DNA of 47,784 nucleotides from CALWOS01 sp963595735. Its GTDB lineage: Bacteria; Bacillota; Clostridia; Oscillospirales; Oscillospiraceae. The stretch is from NCBI GenBank assembly GCA_963595735.1, contig CAVBJJ010000012.1, positions 1 to 47,784 of the forward strand. The letters run 5' to 3'. Positions 16,201-21,880 of the stretch are shown here, one piece after another (position 1 is the first letter of the stretch; the number at the start of each line of letters is the position of its first letter). The notes beneath the pieces were generated by a model. It was not told where the DNA came from. It worked only from the letters and a program-made list of their open reading frames with translations, and ran no database searches. Position numbers and translations under genes: made by a program.

Positions 16201-17537
16201 CCGCCGCCGGTAACAGCCCCAAGGCCGATGTCCGCCAGCAGCTGCAAACCGCCCACCGCCGCGTCCACACCAAAGCGCCCCACTGCGCTCAGGCCGTCCT
16301 TGGCCGCCGCCGTATAGCCTTCCGATACCGCCGAAAGCTTGTCCACCTTGGCGTACATCTTCTGCGCGTCCTTCCGGCTTTGGGAAACCGCGCCGGATTC
16401 GTTGCGCACAATGGCCTCCGCTTCCTCTGCCAGCTTTGCGTAGTGCGCTCTGCCCTCTTGGGAAAACTTCTTGTCTTTGGCCATCTGCCGGTAGCGCTTG
16501 GCCGCGTCTGCGTAGCGCTGCACGGCCTTGGCCTCGCCCTCGCCTGCCCGGCCGACCACATAGGCCGGAACGCCCGCAAACTGCGCGGCAAGCCCCGTGC
16601 CCGCCGCCGCAATGGTGTTCCATGCCCGCTGTCCCATGCTCTGCTTTTTCTGGGCTGGCTCCGCAACGAAAAGGGACTTGACCGCATCCCCCGCTTTCTT
16701 TTCCCATTCCCGGCTGGCTTCCCCAAAGCTCTTTTTCTGCGCCTGCCGCTGTTGTTCCAGGCGCTTTTCCTTGGCCGCCTGCGCCTGCTTGGCCACCTCC
16801 AAAAGCGCGTCTGCCGTTGTGGGCATCTCCCAAACCTGGGTGCCGTATGTTTTCTTGTCCCAGGCCGCCGTGTTCTTCTTCGCCCGGTCTGCCATGATCC
16901 AGTCCGGCGTGGTCAGCGTCCGGTTGGCGTCCCGCACCAGTTCTTCCTGCTCCCCGATCATGCTGGAGAGCTTGTTTTTCCCCGCCTGCAAGCCCCGGTA
17001 AGTCCGCATCAGCACTTCTTCCCGGGCGTGGTAGTCCGCCTCCAGCTGGGAATAGGCGCTTTTCAGCGTCTCCAGCCGAATGCTGTCGTCCCCATAGCTG
17101 CTCTTGCTCCAGTCCTTCCCCGCGTTCTTGGTCATCTTCTCGGAAAGCTGGGTGATCTGCTTTCCGGTTTTTTCTCTGGCGTCGCCCACCTGACGCAGCA
17201 GCGCTTGCTGCTGCGTCAACTCCTCACTCCAACGGCTCAGCTTTTCCTCGGCCTCGTCCAGGCTCTGGAAGCCCGTGCCGTATCGCCCCAGCTTCTCCGC
17301 TGCCCGGCTGCGCACCCGCGCGTCATAGGCGTCCCGGCTCAGGCCGCTCCGGCTCCACCCGCTGTTGCGGTTCTGCGTGGGCTTTTTGCTTTTCTGTTGC
17401 TGCTGTACCGTTTTTTTCCAGCCATCCGGATCGTTCAGGAATTTCAACCCGCCATAAGCGTCCTCGCCGTATTCCTTGGAGATCTTCGCCGCAGCCTTGG
17501 CCGCCCGCCGTTTCAGTTCTGCGTAAGAAATAGCCAT
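9816..17537 (-). CDS. Giant polyvalent phage protein, 3'-truncated and fused in frame to ruvC-region DNA
   Basis: The frame has 2573 codons, but only about the first 2395 (down to about 10350) look phage-derived; the rest is out-of-frame reading of the ruvC promoter and gene. Domains seen, in order: coiled-coil N-terminus (20-280); glycine-rich hydrophobic, possibly membrane-active region (300-600); a PBECR-class nuclease-like domain with HIFDHHGDE at 731-739; a zincin with GHEFTHRLQ (HExxH at 1074) and a downstream DEVAADYAG; an LPD-type segment (1230-1380); a first ART-like domain from VMYRGG (1458) to PDIRFSMK; an LPD3-like segment; a second ART-like domain from VMYHG (1863) to NPDIRFSLK; and a coiled coil. 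The ATG follows AGGAGG. Such proteins are thought to be virion-packaged and delivered with DNA. Truncation probably leaves it nonfunctional or altered. Confidence 0.75.
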   Translation of the reverse strand: MAISYAELKRRAAKAAAKISKEYGEDAYGGLKFLNDPDGWKKTVQQQQKSKKPTQNRNSGWSRSGLSRDAYDARVRSRAAEKLGRYGTGFQSLDEAEEKLSRWSEELTQQQALLRQVGDAREKTGKQITQLSEKMTKNAGKDWSKSSYGDDSIRLETLKSAYSQLEADYHAREEVLMRTYRGLQAGKNKLSSMIGEQEELVRDANRTLTTPDWIMADRAKKNTAAWDKKTYGTQVWEMPTTADALLEVAKQAQAAKEKRLEQQRQAQKKSFGEASREWEKKAGDAVKSLFVAEPAQKKQSMGQRAWNTIAAAGTGLAAQFAGVPAYVVGRAGEGEAKAVQRYADAAKRYRQMAKDKKFSQEGRAHYAKLAEEAEAIVRNESGAVSQSRKDAQKMYAKVDKLSAVSEGYTAAAKDGLSAVGRFGVDAAVGGLQLLADIGLGAVTGGGALVPMAVRGFGGASQEARRSDTKADTNQQGLYGLASAGLSLMTEKVSNVAKPLAKAFGKGVADDALEAGIRRAFDSLAKTPGGKQAAQRLASMVASGTGEGFEEALEGALTPVLQRMIYDPKAQWDWAEIAREGLLGAAIGGVAAAGGGAGEHEWNQSHPGKAAGRHTQPESVQEALRGVQEGYDTPAVRNALETQKTAPPYTTEEADRIRYEGRTFKNLVAGLDSSVSEFFRRWKNGRKSHQGEKLEKLYLGKLSDTLREDVSSIVGYDVGERDFIITNDDVKHIFDHHGDEKAERAKGNLPITSISFDVLTDVVQNPSAIYKGHIENNAADGRMGIVFEKTFDNGTVVYIQFDNAGRKTLQGRTMYIKEAGGTPSAVNGFLKPNTFTPLTTESVPPAGVLTEDTQTSSTEATATSPVATTVTQAASGVKAEAGRPVARQVYDGLLLENAGETFGENGAKALRAAYGETRGEVSASDYYGGFAQYYQAGLTGTKPEQVRSDSADVLTQAQKFAAYTAGQNDAAASLAQERQAARFASTAGKESGLVYDAFVQEAIASGRQQLDSNGETRTYLTAETAETLNQTAKALGVRVRFVDSVAAGKANAQIRGSEVLVERNNPNPVRFLLGHEFTHRLQQLAPGEYRAFRDAVLQGKEQLVQARMDSYGRQGVELDYESAMDEVAADYAGLLMDDGRMLDRFVAEHRENRTLLEKIRDVFRQLAAKLTGAERRKAQTAAGKLEAALEAAAAQNRKLENAKTGGKKSTAGEGGEVRTTDGTGYSLKTLDDGRVVAVMDDDILSHIDTTTWDNAKKAQAKTAAKTALLMFKDGVQVSGVNYKVNRTSRREYTRSEDTERLYRKDRDTFADKMRMADVANNIITATTDWARDGKLKHPRTDNFVDFVHSNVLIQAGDNQYDARTVVGVTANNEYIFYDVVDMKPTSFQTKKELSPTAAGKNAISDIQESSFDNKVPQNSAEVKGKFSLKADNQGRELTEAQQEYFKDSKAVNEDGKLKVMYRGGNEDFTVFDRKKSSYSNLYGRGFYFTDSEAHAKQYGDTKAYYLNITNPVSTTETTITRDQMHDFLKAVAADEDEFSFENYGYDATVSSVLESVYGKSDFAMLNDVNQTAIGDMVAAVELFNEVNGTDYDGLILDTETVVFQSNQIKSITNQKPTSDPDIRFSMKLSPEDILTVQSIGRKSVNAFDSKDIATTEKFARMYWNEMGEKSPFFRSWFGDWRVNDTTPVQIATQRGDARGVQVNDDTGWSIQVSGKVFNETKGHRSAASTTARPYLPYINDIIKKAVLLDSYALDKGKEKSVNSLLMHSMYAVADIGNGREILKLYVEEMNDPNQQGTGKRAYQLQNIERQQSGAVGSGASPSLVTRTAGSLTVADIFSTVKRLDKNFRPNPESKIVDAEGKPLVMYHGTRAENGDFTVFDYSKAAKKGGLGLKALGKGNYFTSEKLDGSERYGSRVIPAYLDIKNPFIFRGGQSLNEQVEQETGIRTQGMDTAALQDAMREQGYDGVVQYQKDGTIGVAVAFDSNQIKSAVDNIGTFDKANPDIRFSLKQDGAEDAETILRGAGGRGTMGGKQDSQRGKYWKPKLSRREWSLLHRKLEQGLGEDSHFLDEATKWTYADERGDKVFALYGIGDGTEATPLYAVGGKEATAAYERLLPQLEDLQDGFDGNKKDVNQWIASVRSDKRNGRSYLNASERSGATTGRTDRLHGGTSERNTKRASGADAGDYTRGRGDGGDSSYSLKAGTVNKRAAALAEENRMLREQLGDYKAMLRENGRLRESRDHWKKQTQRSKAASTDEKAVAAAAKKLVQDYGAQVDTKQVQAQLQGLYDFIARGHDGKNELSGEAAYRRAEAIATDIVENAVTQDREMFDLYSGLRDYLKNTKIAFGKEYQSEIGDYQDFRRGLLGKVRLHQDGTPIDQVYTEMAELWPEFFDEQEQSRTCRIFLFGDCKQGDFVLYCFCVSVCEIQADKSLNSLERGYANSGNRPRHCNRWIWCFGCGAGTAVSGSLRRDYNKSRLVFILPSGANLCGYAGTDLHLFAPGNGGRGVVLFQQHHDRYPGRPWPRRGAAGRVSVRAAHCGVHAHAGQAGCCRIWQGGKAPGHGYGAPIAASAGRP
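10289..10317 (-). promoter_or_regulatory. Sigma-A promoter of ruvCAB
   Basis: Minus strand TTGTAA, 17-base spacer, TATACT, then about 60 bases to the ruvC ATG. It lies inside the chimeric tail of the phage giant frame, so the chromosomal side of the junction must begin at or before about base 10318. Confidence 0.75.
10940..11173 (-). CDS. Overprinted 77-residue protein inside the giant phage gene
   Basis: A second frame nested wholly within the giant gene (opposite its residues about 2122-2200). It starts at the ATG at 11173, with GGAGG nine bases upstream, and reads MALTETKKMLISGLQAFGAT followed by a leucine- and glutamate-rich helical protein containing EELIAYMVEH and ATPRELLEQTLEI. This pattern resembles a small helical protein type I have seen in clostridial phages and genomes, usually as separate genes; function unknown. 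The overlapped giant-protein region is a serine-, glycine- and arginine-rich linker, where overprinting costs little. No signal peptide or membrane segment. I infer a genuine overlapping gene; the alternative is a chance frame, made less likely by the ribosome-binding site and protein-like sequence. Confidence 0.6.
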   Translation of the reverse strand: MALTETKKMLISGLQAFGATKEMAAVILMLLNDQEPQQEELIAYMVEHRNATPRELLEQTLEIIHEDAETEETAPTP

Positions 17538-17546
17538 AGCTTCCTC

Positions 17547-19292
17547 CTACTTTTTCTTGCTCTTGCTGTTTTGGTTCTTCCAGTATTTTTCGGCCTTTTC
17601 TTTATCGTAAGAATAATGGGTCTCCCCGTCTTTTGTCTTAAAGGTGCGGATATAGCCCGATTTTACGCCGGCCGCAATCTCCGTATAGCTCATACGGCCT
17701 GCATTGGCCACCCATACCCAACTGTCGCCCTCCAGTTTCCAGGGGGATAAACCTTTATCTTTATTGTTTACCGCTGCCGAGTAAGTACCCGTGCCGCCGG
17801 AGTAACTGCCGGAGTACCCGGAGTAGCTGCCGGATCGGCTGGATGACCGGCCGGAAGAACCGCCGGAGTACCCGGCATAGCCGTACAGCTCCTTGTTGTG
17901 CTGCTCGGTGTAGTAGGCCTCCAGCGCCGCCAGCTCCGCCTGGCTGTAGCCGGATTCCTTCACCAGCTCGGGATCCAGCGCGCTCACCTTGCCATAGGCC
18001 GCCAGGAACGCCTGGATCCGCTGCTGCGCGTCCGCCTTCTTCTGCGCCGTCTGGTTGTCCGCATACTCCCGGTCGTAGCGCTCGTCCGCCAGCTGATCCC
18101 GTCCCACGGAGTAGTTCCACTCCTTGTCGTAGCGCTCGTCGCTGAGATTGTCCCGGTGGGCGTTGTATTGGAAATTGCGGTCGGTGTTGTACTGGGAAAG
18201 CAGATCGGCGTACTTGCTGTAGTCCCCCTGCTCCAGCGCCACCAGCATCTCCAGATTTGCCCGCTGGGTGTTGCCCTCGTCCTGATACATGGAATAGGCC
18301 AGCTGCTGCAGCTCCGGGATCTTGTCCGCCAGCGCGCCCATGTAGTTGTCATAGGTCTGCTGCGCCGCGCTCCCGGCATAGCTGCTGGCAAGGCCGCCTG
18401 TCCGGGCGCTGACCTGTCCCAGCGTGTCCTGCATCGCCCGCTGTCCGTTGCGGGTGTAGCTGTCCCTGTATTGCAAATACAGCGGGTCTTTCTCCGGGTC
18501 ATAGGAAAAGGCCTCCCGCTGCAAAATTTCCCGGGTCAGCTCGTCGATCTTGTCCTGATAGCGGTTGGTGTAGCTGGGCGCGTTTGCATAGGTGAACTGC
18601 GTTCCCGGAATATACTGCGACCCATCCTCCCCGCCGGAGTAGCCGTACTTTTTCCGAATGGCCTCAGCAAACCGGTGCGCGTCGTCCCAGCTGATTTTCC
18701 CTGCGGCCGCATCCGCGCGCACATCCGCAATTTGCTGCCGCTCCTCCGCGGTAAGATAGATATCGTCGAATATGCTTCCCGCATAGCCGCCCGTTTCACC
18801 GCTGCCCCCTTGTTGGGTAAGGGAAATATATTGCGATCCGTCCTCCCCGCCGGAGTAGTTGTATTTCTTGCGCGTGGATTCCACAAGTTGGTGTGATTCA
18901 TCCCAGCTGATCTTTCCCGCCGCCGCATCCGCGCGGGCTTGTGCCGCTTGCCGCAGCTCGTCCTCTGTAAAATATTTCTGGTCATAGCTGCTCCCGCCAT
19001 AGCCGCTTCCGCTGGAACTGCTTGCGGTTCCACTGTTGCCGCTGCTGCTATTGCCGTAGTTGATCACCCCGCCGTTCGCGGGCTTCTTTTGTGCTCTCTT
19101 GCTTCCGCCGCTTCCGGAAAGTGATATGTGCTGCGATCCATCGTCGCCGCCGGAGTAGTTGTATTTGCTTCGCACAGATTCCGCTTCCTTGTGAGCGGCG
19201 TCCATCCCCGCCTGATCTCCCGCCGCGTTGGCCTTGTTCCATTTGTCCTTGGCTGCGGAAATTCTGTCCTCGTCCTGCTTGCTCATTGCCAT
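17547..19292 (-). CDS. Phage virion-associated protein with YSGGxDGS repeats
   Basis: A 581-residue protein of unknown function. It contains three copies of a roughly 50-residue module ending in KYxYSGGxDGSQxI (residues about 10-58, 107-160 and 180-232), each with an upstream helix rich in Ala and containing DxAHxxAExxRKKY. The centre (250-450) is helical and tyrosine-, glutamine- and aspartate-rich, and a low-complexity Gly/Ser/Tyr tract (about 465-510) precedes a short C-terminal domain with a lysine-rich tail. No signal peptide. It lies 9 bases upstream of the giant gene and 15 downstream of the coiled-coil gene, within the tail/ejection end of the virion operon, so an internal or ejected virion protein is a reasonable guess. 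The ATG follows GGAGG. Confidence 0.65.
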   Translation of the reverse strand: MAMSKQDEDRISAAKDKWNKANAAGDQAGMDAAHKEAESVRSKYNYSGGDDGSQHISLSGSGGSKRAQKKPANGGVINYGNSSSGNSGTASSSSGSGYGGSSYDQKYFTEDELRQAAQARADAAAGKISWDESHQLVESTRKKYNYSGGEDGSQYISLTQQGGSGETGGYAGSIFDDIYLTAEERQQIADVRADAAAGKISWDDAHRFAEAIRKKYGYSGGEDGSQYIPGTQFTYANAPSYTNRYQDKIDELTREILQREAFSYDPEKDPLYLQYRDSYTRNGQRAMQDTLGQVSARTGGLASSYAGSAAQQTYDNYMGALADKIPELQQLAYSMYQDEGNTQRANLEMLVALEQGDYSKYADLLSQYNTDRNFQYNAHRDNLSDERYDKEWNYSVGRDQLADERYDREYADNQTAQKKADAQQRIQAFLAAYGKVSALDPELVKESGYSQAELAALEAYYTEQHNKELYGYAGYSGGSSGRSSSRSGSYSGYSGSYSGGTGTYSAAVNNKDKGLSPWKLEGDSWVWVANAGRMSYTEIAAGVKSGYIRTFKTKDGETHYSYDKEKAEKYWKNQNSKSKKK

Positions 19293-19307
19293 GTGCTTTC
19301 GCCTCCT

Positions 19308-19637
19308 TTAGTTGCTTTTCCCCTCCAGCGCCGTCACCCGGCTGTCCAGGGCTGTCAGGGTGCTTTTCATGCTCCCCAGTTCGTTTTTCACCGTGTTCAT
19401 CTCTCCCGTCAGGTTTTGGAGCTGGGTAGACAAAACGGAGACCACATTCTGCAGCTCCGTCAGCAGCAGGTACACCTCCACACTGGAGATCCCCGCCTCC
19501 GATACCACCCGTGTCATGTTCCCCATGGAAAACTCCGTGCGTTCGCCCATGTAGCGGATATAATCCTCCAGGATCTGCAGGCTCCCCTGGGTGTCCTCCG
19601 GATCCAGCCTGTCCATCTTCTCCGGAAATACTGCCAT
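19308..19637 (-). CDS. Small coiled-coil phage structural protein
   Basis: A 109-residue protein. The first 60 residues form an acidic helical head (LEDYIRYMGERTEFS) and the rest is a heptad-like coiled coil (LLTELQNVVSVLSTQLQNL, then VKNELGSMKSTLTALDSRV). Similar short coiled-coil proteins sit between the tail hub and fibre or ejection genes in phages of this type, where they act as connectors or chaperones; that role is inferred from position only. The ATG has a perfect AGGAGGGG site. Transcribed with its neighbours: 11 bases after the nozzle/hub candidate and 15 before the repeat protein. Confidence 0.6.
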   Translation of the reverse strand: MAVFPEKMDRLDPEDTQGSLQILEDYIRYMGERTEFSMGNMTRVVSEAGISSVEVYLLLTELQNVVSVLSTQLQNLTGEMNTVKNELGSMKSTLTALDSRVTALEGKSN

Positions 19638-19648
19638 TCTTTCCCCTC

Positions 19649-21502
19649 CTATCGTTCACTGCCCACGGAAAACTCCCGGATCAGCGAAAGCACCGTGCAG
19701 CTGCCTTTTCCCCGCAGCCGAATTTCAAACCTGTCGCAGCGGTTCATGGCAATGCGCAGCGGGATCGTGTCATAGTCCCTGCCGATCACCTTCCCGCATT
19801 CCCGCCATTCCCCGCCGTCCGCCCGGGTCTCCACGATCAGATAGCTCCCCCGGGGCAGCTCCAGCCGCAGCAGCAGCTTGGAATAGGACTTGCGGCCGCG
19901 CACCGGCGAATCCTGCCGGGATTCGTAAAACGGCGCAAACTGCACCATCCATGGCATTTCCGGGTCGTCCCGCTTGCTGTCCGCCAGCCACACGCAGCCC
20001 GCGCTGTCCATAAAGTACAGATCCTTTCCGATCCGCGCAAAGTCCACCGCGGCCGTGTCGTCCTCCCGGAACCACATCCCGTATTGGGTCTCATATACCA
20101 GAAAAACCTGCTCTGTCCCGTCCGTGGCGGAAAAGTAATAGCTGTCTCCGTCGTTTCCGGCCACCACATGGGTAAAATTGCGGTCTCCAAAGCTGTCGGA
20201 AATGCGTGCCGGTGTTCCGCCCGAGTAGGCATACACCCCATGCAGCCCCATGTAAAACAGCACCTCGTTGATCACCTGCAGGCTCTTGTGGCATCCCGCC
20301 TGCAAGCCCTCAATGTCATAGCTGTAAAGGCTGTATTCCGCCGGGTAGCCGCCCAGCATCTTGTGCAGCTTGGTCTCCTTCCAAAACAGGACGGAAGACC
20401 CCAGCTTGCAGCAGCCGGTAAAGTCTCCCTCGCTTCCCACCGCCAGGGTGTAGGAATCCGTAGAAAGCCCCTCATAGACATAAAAATTGGTCGGGTCGCC
20501 CATGCTGCTGGCATAAATGCTCTGTGTCTCGTTGGAGCAGCCCCAAAGCCGGTTTTCGCTCTCGCAGATAAAATCCATGTCCGGGATCTTCCGTTCCAGC
20601 TCCACCTGCCCGGCCTCGGTTCCGGTTTGGGAAAACAGGTCCTTCGTAAAGGTCAGCGTCCGCTCCGCCACCCCGCGGATCACATGGCTGCCGTTGTTCT
20701 TCTCGCAGCTCACGCAGCCGGAAATGCTCACCGCGTCCCCCTCGTGAAAAATGTCCGTAAAGCTGGGGTACTGGTGCAGCGCGATCTGGTGCAGGCTGTA
20801 GGCAATGCGGTATGTCCCGTCGTCCTGCGCTGCATTCCCCTGCACGAGCATATACTCTTTTTTGCTGTCGCAGCCCTGCTGGATAAAGTCCCCTGTCTGC
20901 AATTGGCTTGCCGTCTTCTTTGTGCCGCCCAGCAGGGTCATTGCGCCGCTTTTCTTGTCCAGGCTCACGCCGGTATAAGCCTGCACCGCCGTCTCCGCTG
21001 CCAAATCCAGCTGCGCCGTTTCTGCCGCCGCCCGGTCAACATAGCTCTCCTCCGGCACCGTCAGCGTGCTCTCCGTGAATATCACATCGCTGGCAAAGCC
21101 CGTGTATGCCGCCCCCAGGGGCAGTATCGTCTTCGTCTGCATATCCAGGTACTTCTTGTCCGGCCAGATCACCATTTTCGTGTTGAGTACCGCAAACTGC
21201 TTTTCCCCGGCCTGCACCTGCCCCACCACTTCCCCGTCATAGAGCAGGTCTGTTCCCTCCACCGCCACCAGCTTTCCCCAGGAGGTCAGCGCCGTGCCGC
21301 CGGTGTAGTCGTCTCCGCTTTTCTTTTTCTGCTTCTCCCGCGCCCGGCGGGTGCTCAAATAGGGAAAACGCCGGGCGGAGATGTTCAGGCTGTCCCGCAT
21401 ATCCCCGTCCTGTACATTGTCTGACCAGTTCATTCCCCGGATGGCCAGAATCTCCCGCTGGGCTTTGCCCATCTCCTGTGCAAGCTCCGGTAACCGCATC
21501 AC
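19649..21502 (-). CDS. Probable podovirus tail nozzle/hub protein
   Basis: A 617-residue beta-rich protein. Near its start it has IRGMNWSDNVQDGDMRDSLN, a pattern seen in phage proteins that read out assembly-linked glycine turns, followed by repeated short beta blades (TALTSWGKLVAVEGTDLLYD and GLHGVYAYSGGTPARISDSF) suggestive of a propeller. Its place after a connector-like gene and before a coiled-coil protein in a phage without tail-tube genes supports a short-tail nozzle or hub (P22 gp10-like in role). I do not recognise a defined family, so the name rests on architecture and context. Its start overlaps the end of the connector gene by four bases. Confidence 0.5.
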   Translation of the reverse strand: MMRLPELAQEMGKAQREILAIRGMNWSDNVQDGDMRDSLNISARRFPYLSTRRAREKQKKKSGDDYTGGTALTSWGKLVAVEGTDLLYDGEVVGQVQAGEKQFAVLNTKMVIWPDKKYLDMQTKTILPLGAAYTGFASDVIFTESTLTVPEESYVDRAAAETAQLDLAAETAVQAYTGVSLDKKSGAMTLLGGTKKTASQLQTGDFIQQGCDSKKEYMLVQGNAAQDDGTYRIAYSLHQIALHQYPSFTDIFHEGDAVSISGCVSCEKNNGSHVIRGVAERTLTFTKDLFSQTGTEAGQVELERKIPDMDFICESENRLWGCSNETQSIYASSMGDPTNFYVYEGLSTDSYTLAVGSEGDFTGCCKLGSSVLFWKETKLHKMLGGYPAEYSLYSYDIEGLQAGCHKSLQVINEVLFYMGLHGVYAYSGGTPARISDSFGDRNFTHVVAGNDGDSYYFSATDGTEQVFLVYETQYGMWFREDDTAAVDFARIGKDLYFMDSAGCVWLADSKRDDPEMPWMVQFAPFYESRQDSPVRGRKSYSKLLLRLELPRGSYLIVETRADGGEWRECGKVIGRDYDTIPLRIAMNRCDRFEIRLRGKGSCTVLSLIREFSVGSER

Positions 21503-21846
21503 ATCACCACCAGCTTCTTCTCGCAGTCCGGCACATGGCCTCTGCGGTACCAGGCCTTAGCGTCTGCCAGCGCCGCCTGGTAAAACGCCAGGTCGTTGCC
21601 GTATAGCGCGGTCTCCTGGTTGTAGTAGTCGATCTTGCAAATCAGGTACAGCTGATAAACCTCCTCGTGTGGCGCTGGCAGCAGCAGTACCGCGTCCTGC
21701 TCCGGCCACCGGTTTTCCGGCGCGGCCACCCCAAACATCTCCGCCAGCTGCCCGTCCAGATCCAGCACCCACGCCGCCTTTTGCTCCTGGCTGACCGTGT
21801 TCAGCCGCAGGGCGTCCGCCCGCCGGATCGCTTCCCGAACCGTCAT
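21499..21846 (-). CDS. Probable head-tail connector/adaptor protein
   Basis: A 115-residue helical protein beginning MTVREAIRRADALRLNTVS and continuing with DLDGQLAEMFG, EEVYQLYLICKIDYYNQETA and a C-terminal DAKAWYRRGH. The pattern of four to five helices, with an N-terminal 'number of positions and loop' segment, is that of phage gp6/gp4-like head-completion adaptors that dock on the portal ring. It lies between the fibre gene and the nozzle/hub candidate, with a four-base overlap into the latter. A head-tail adaptor is the best guess; the family cannot be confirmed by eye. Confidence 0.55.
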   Translation of the reverse strand: MTVREAIRRADALRLNTVSQEQKAAWVLDLDGQLAEMFGVAAPENRWPEQDAVLLLPAPHEEVYQLYLICKIDYYNQETALYGNDLAFYQAALADAKAWYRRGHVPDCEKKLVVM

Positions 21847-21880
21847 CTGTGCGCTCGCTCCTCTCCGCTTGTGTTTTGTC

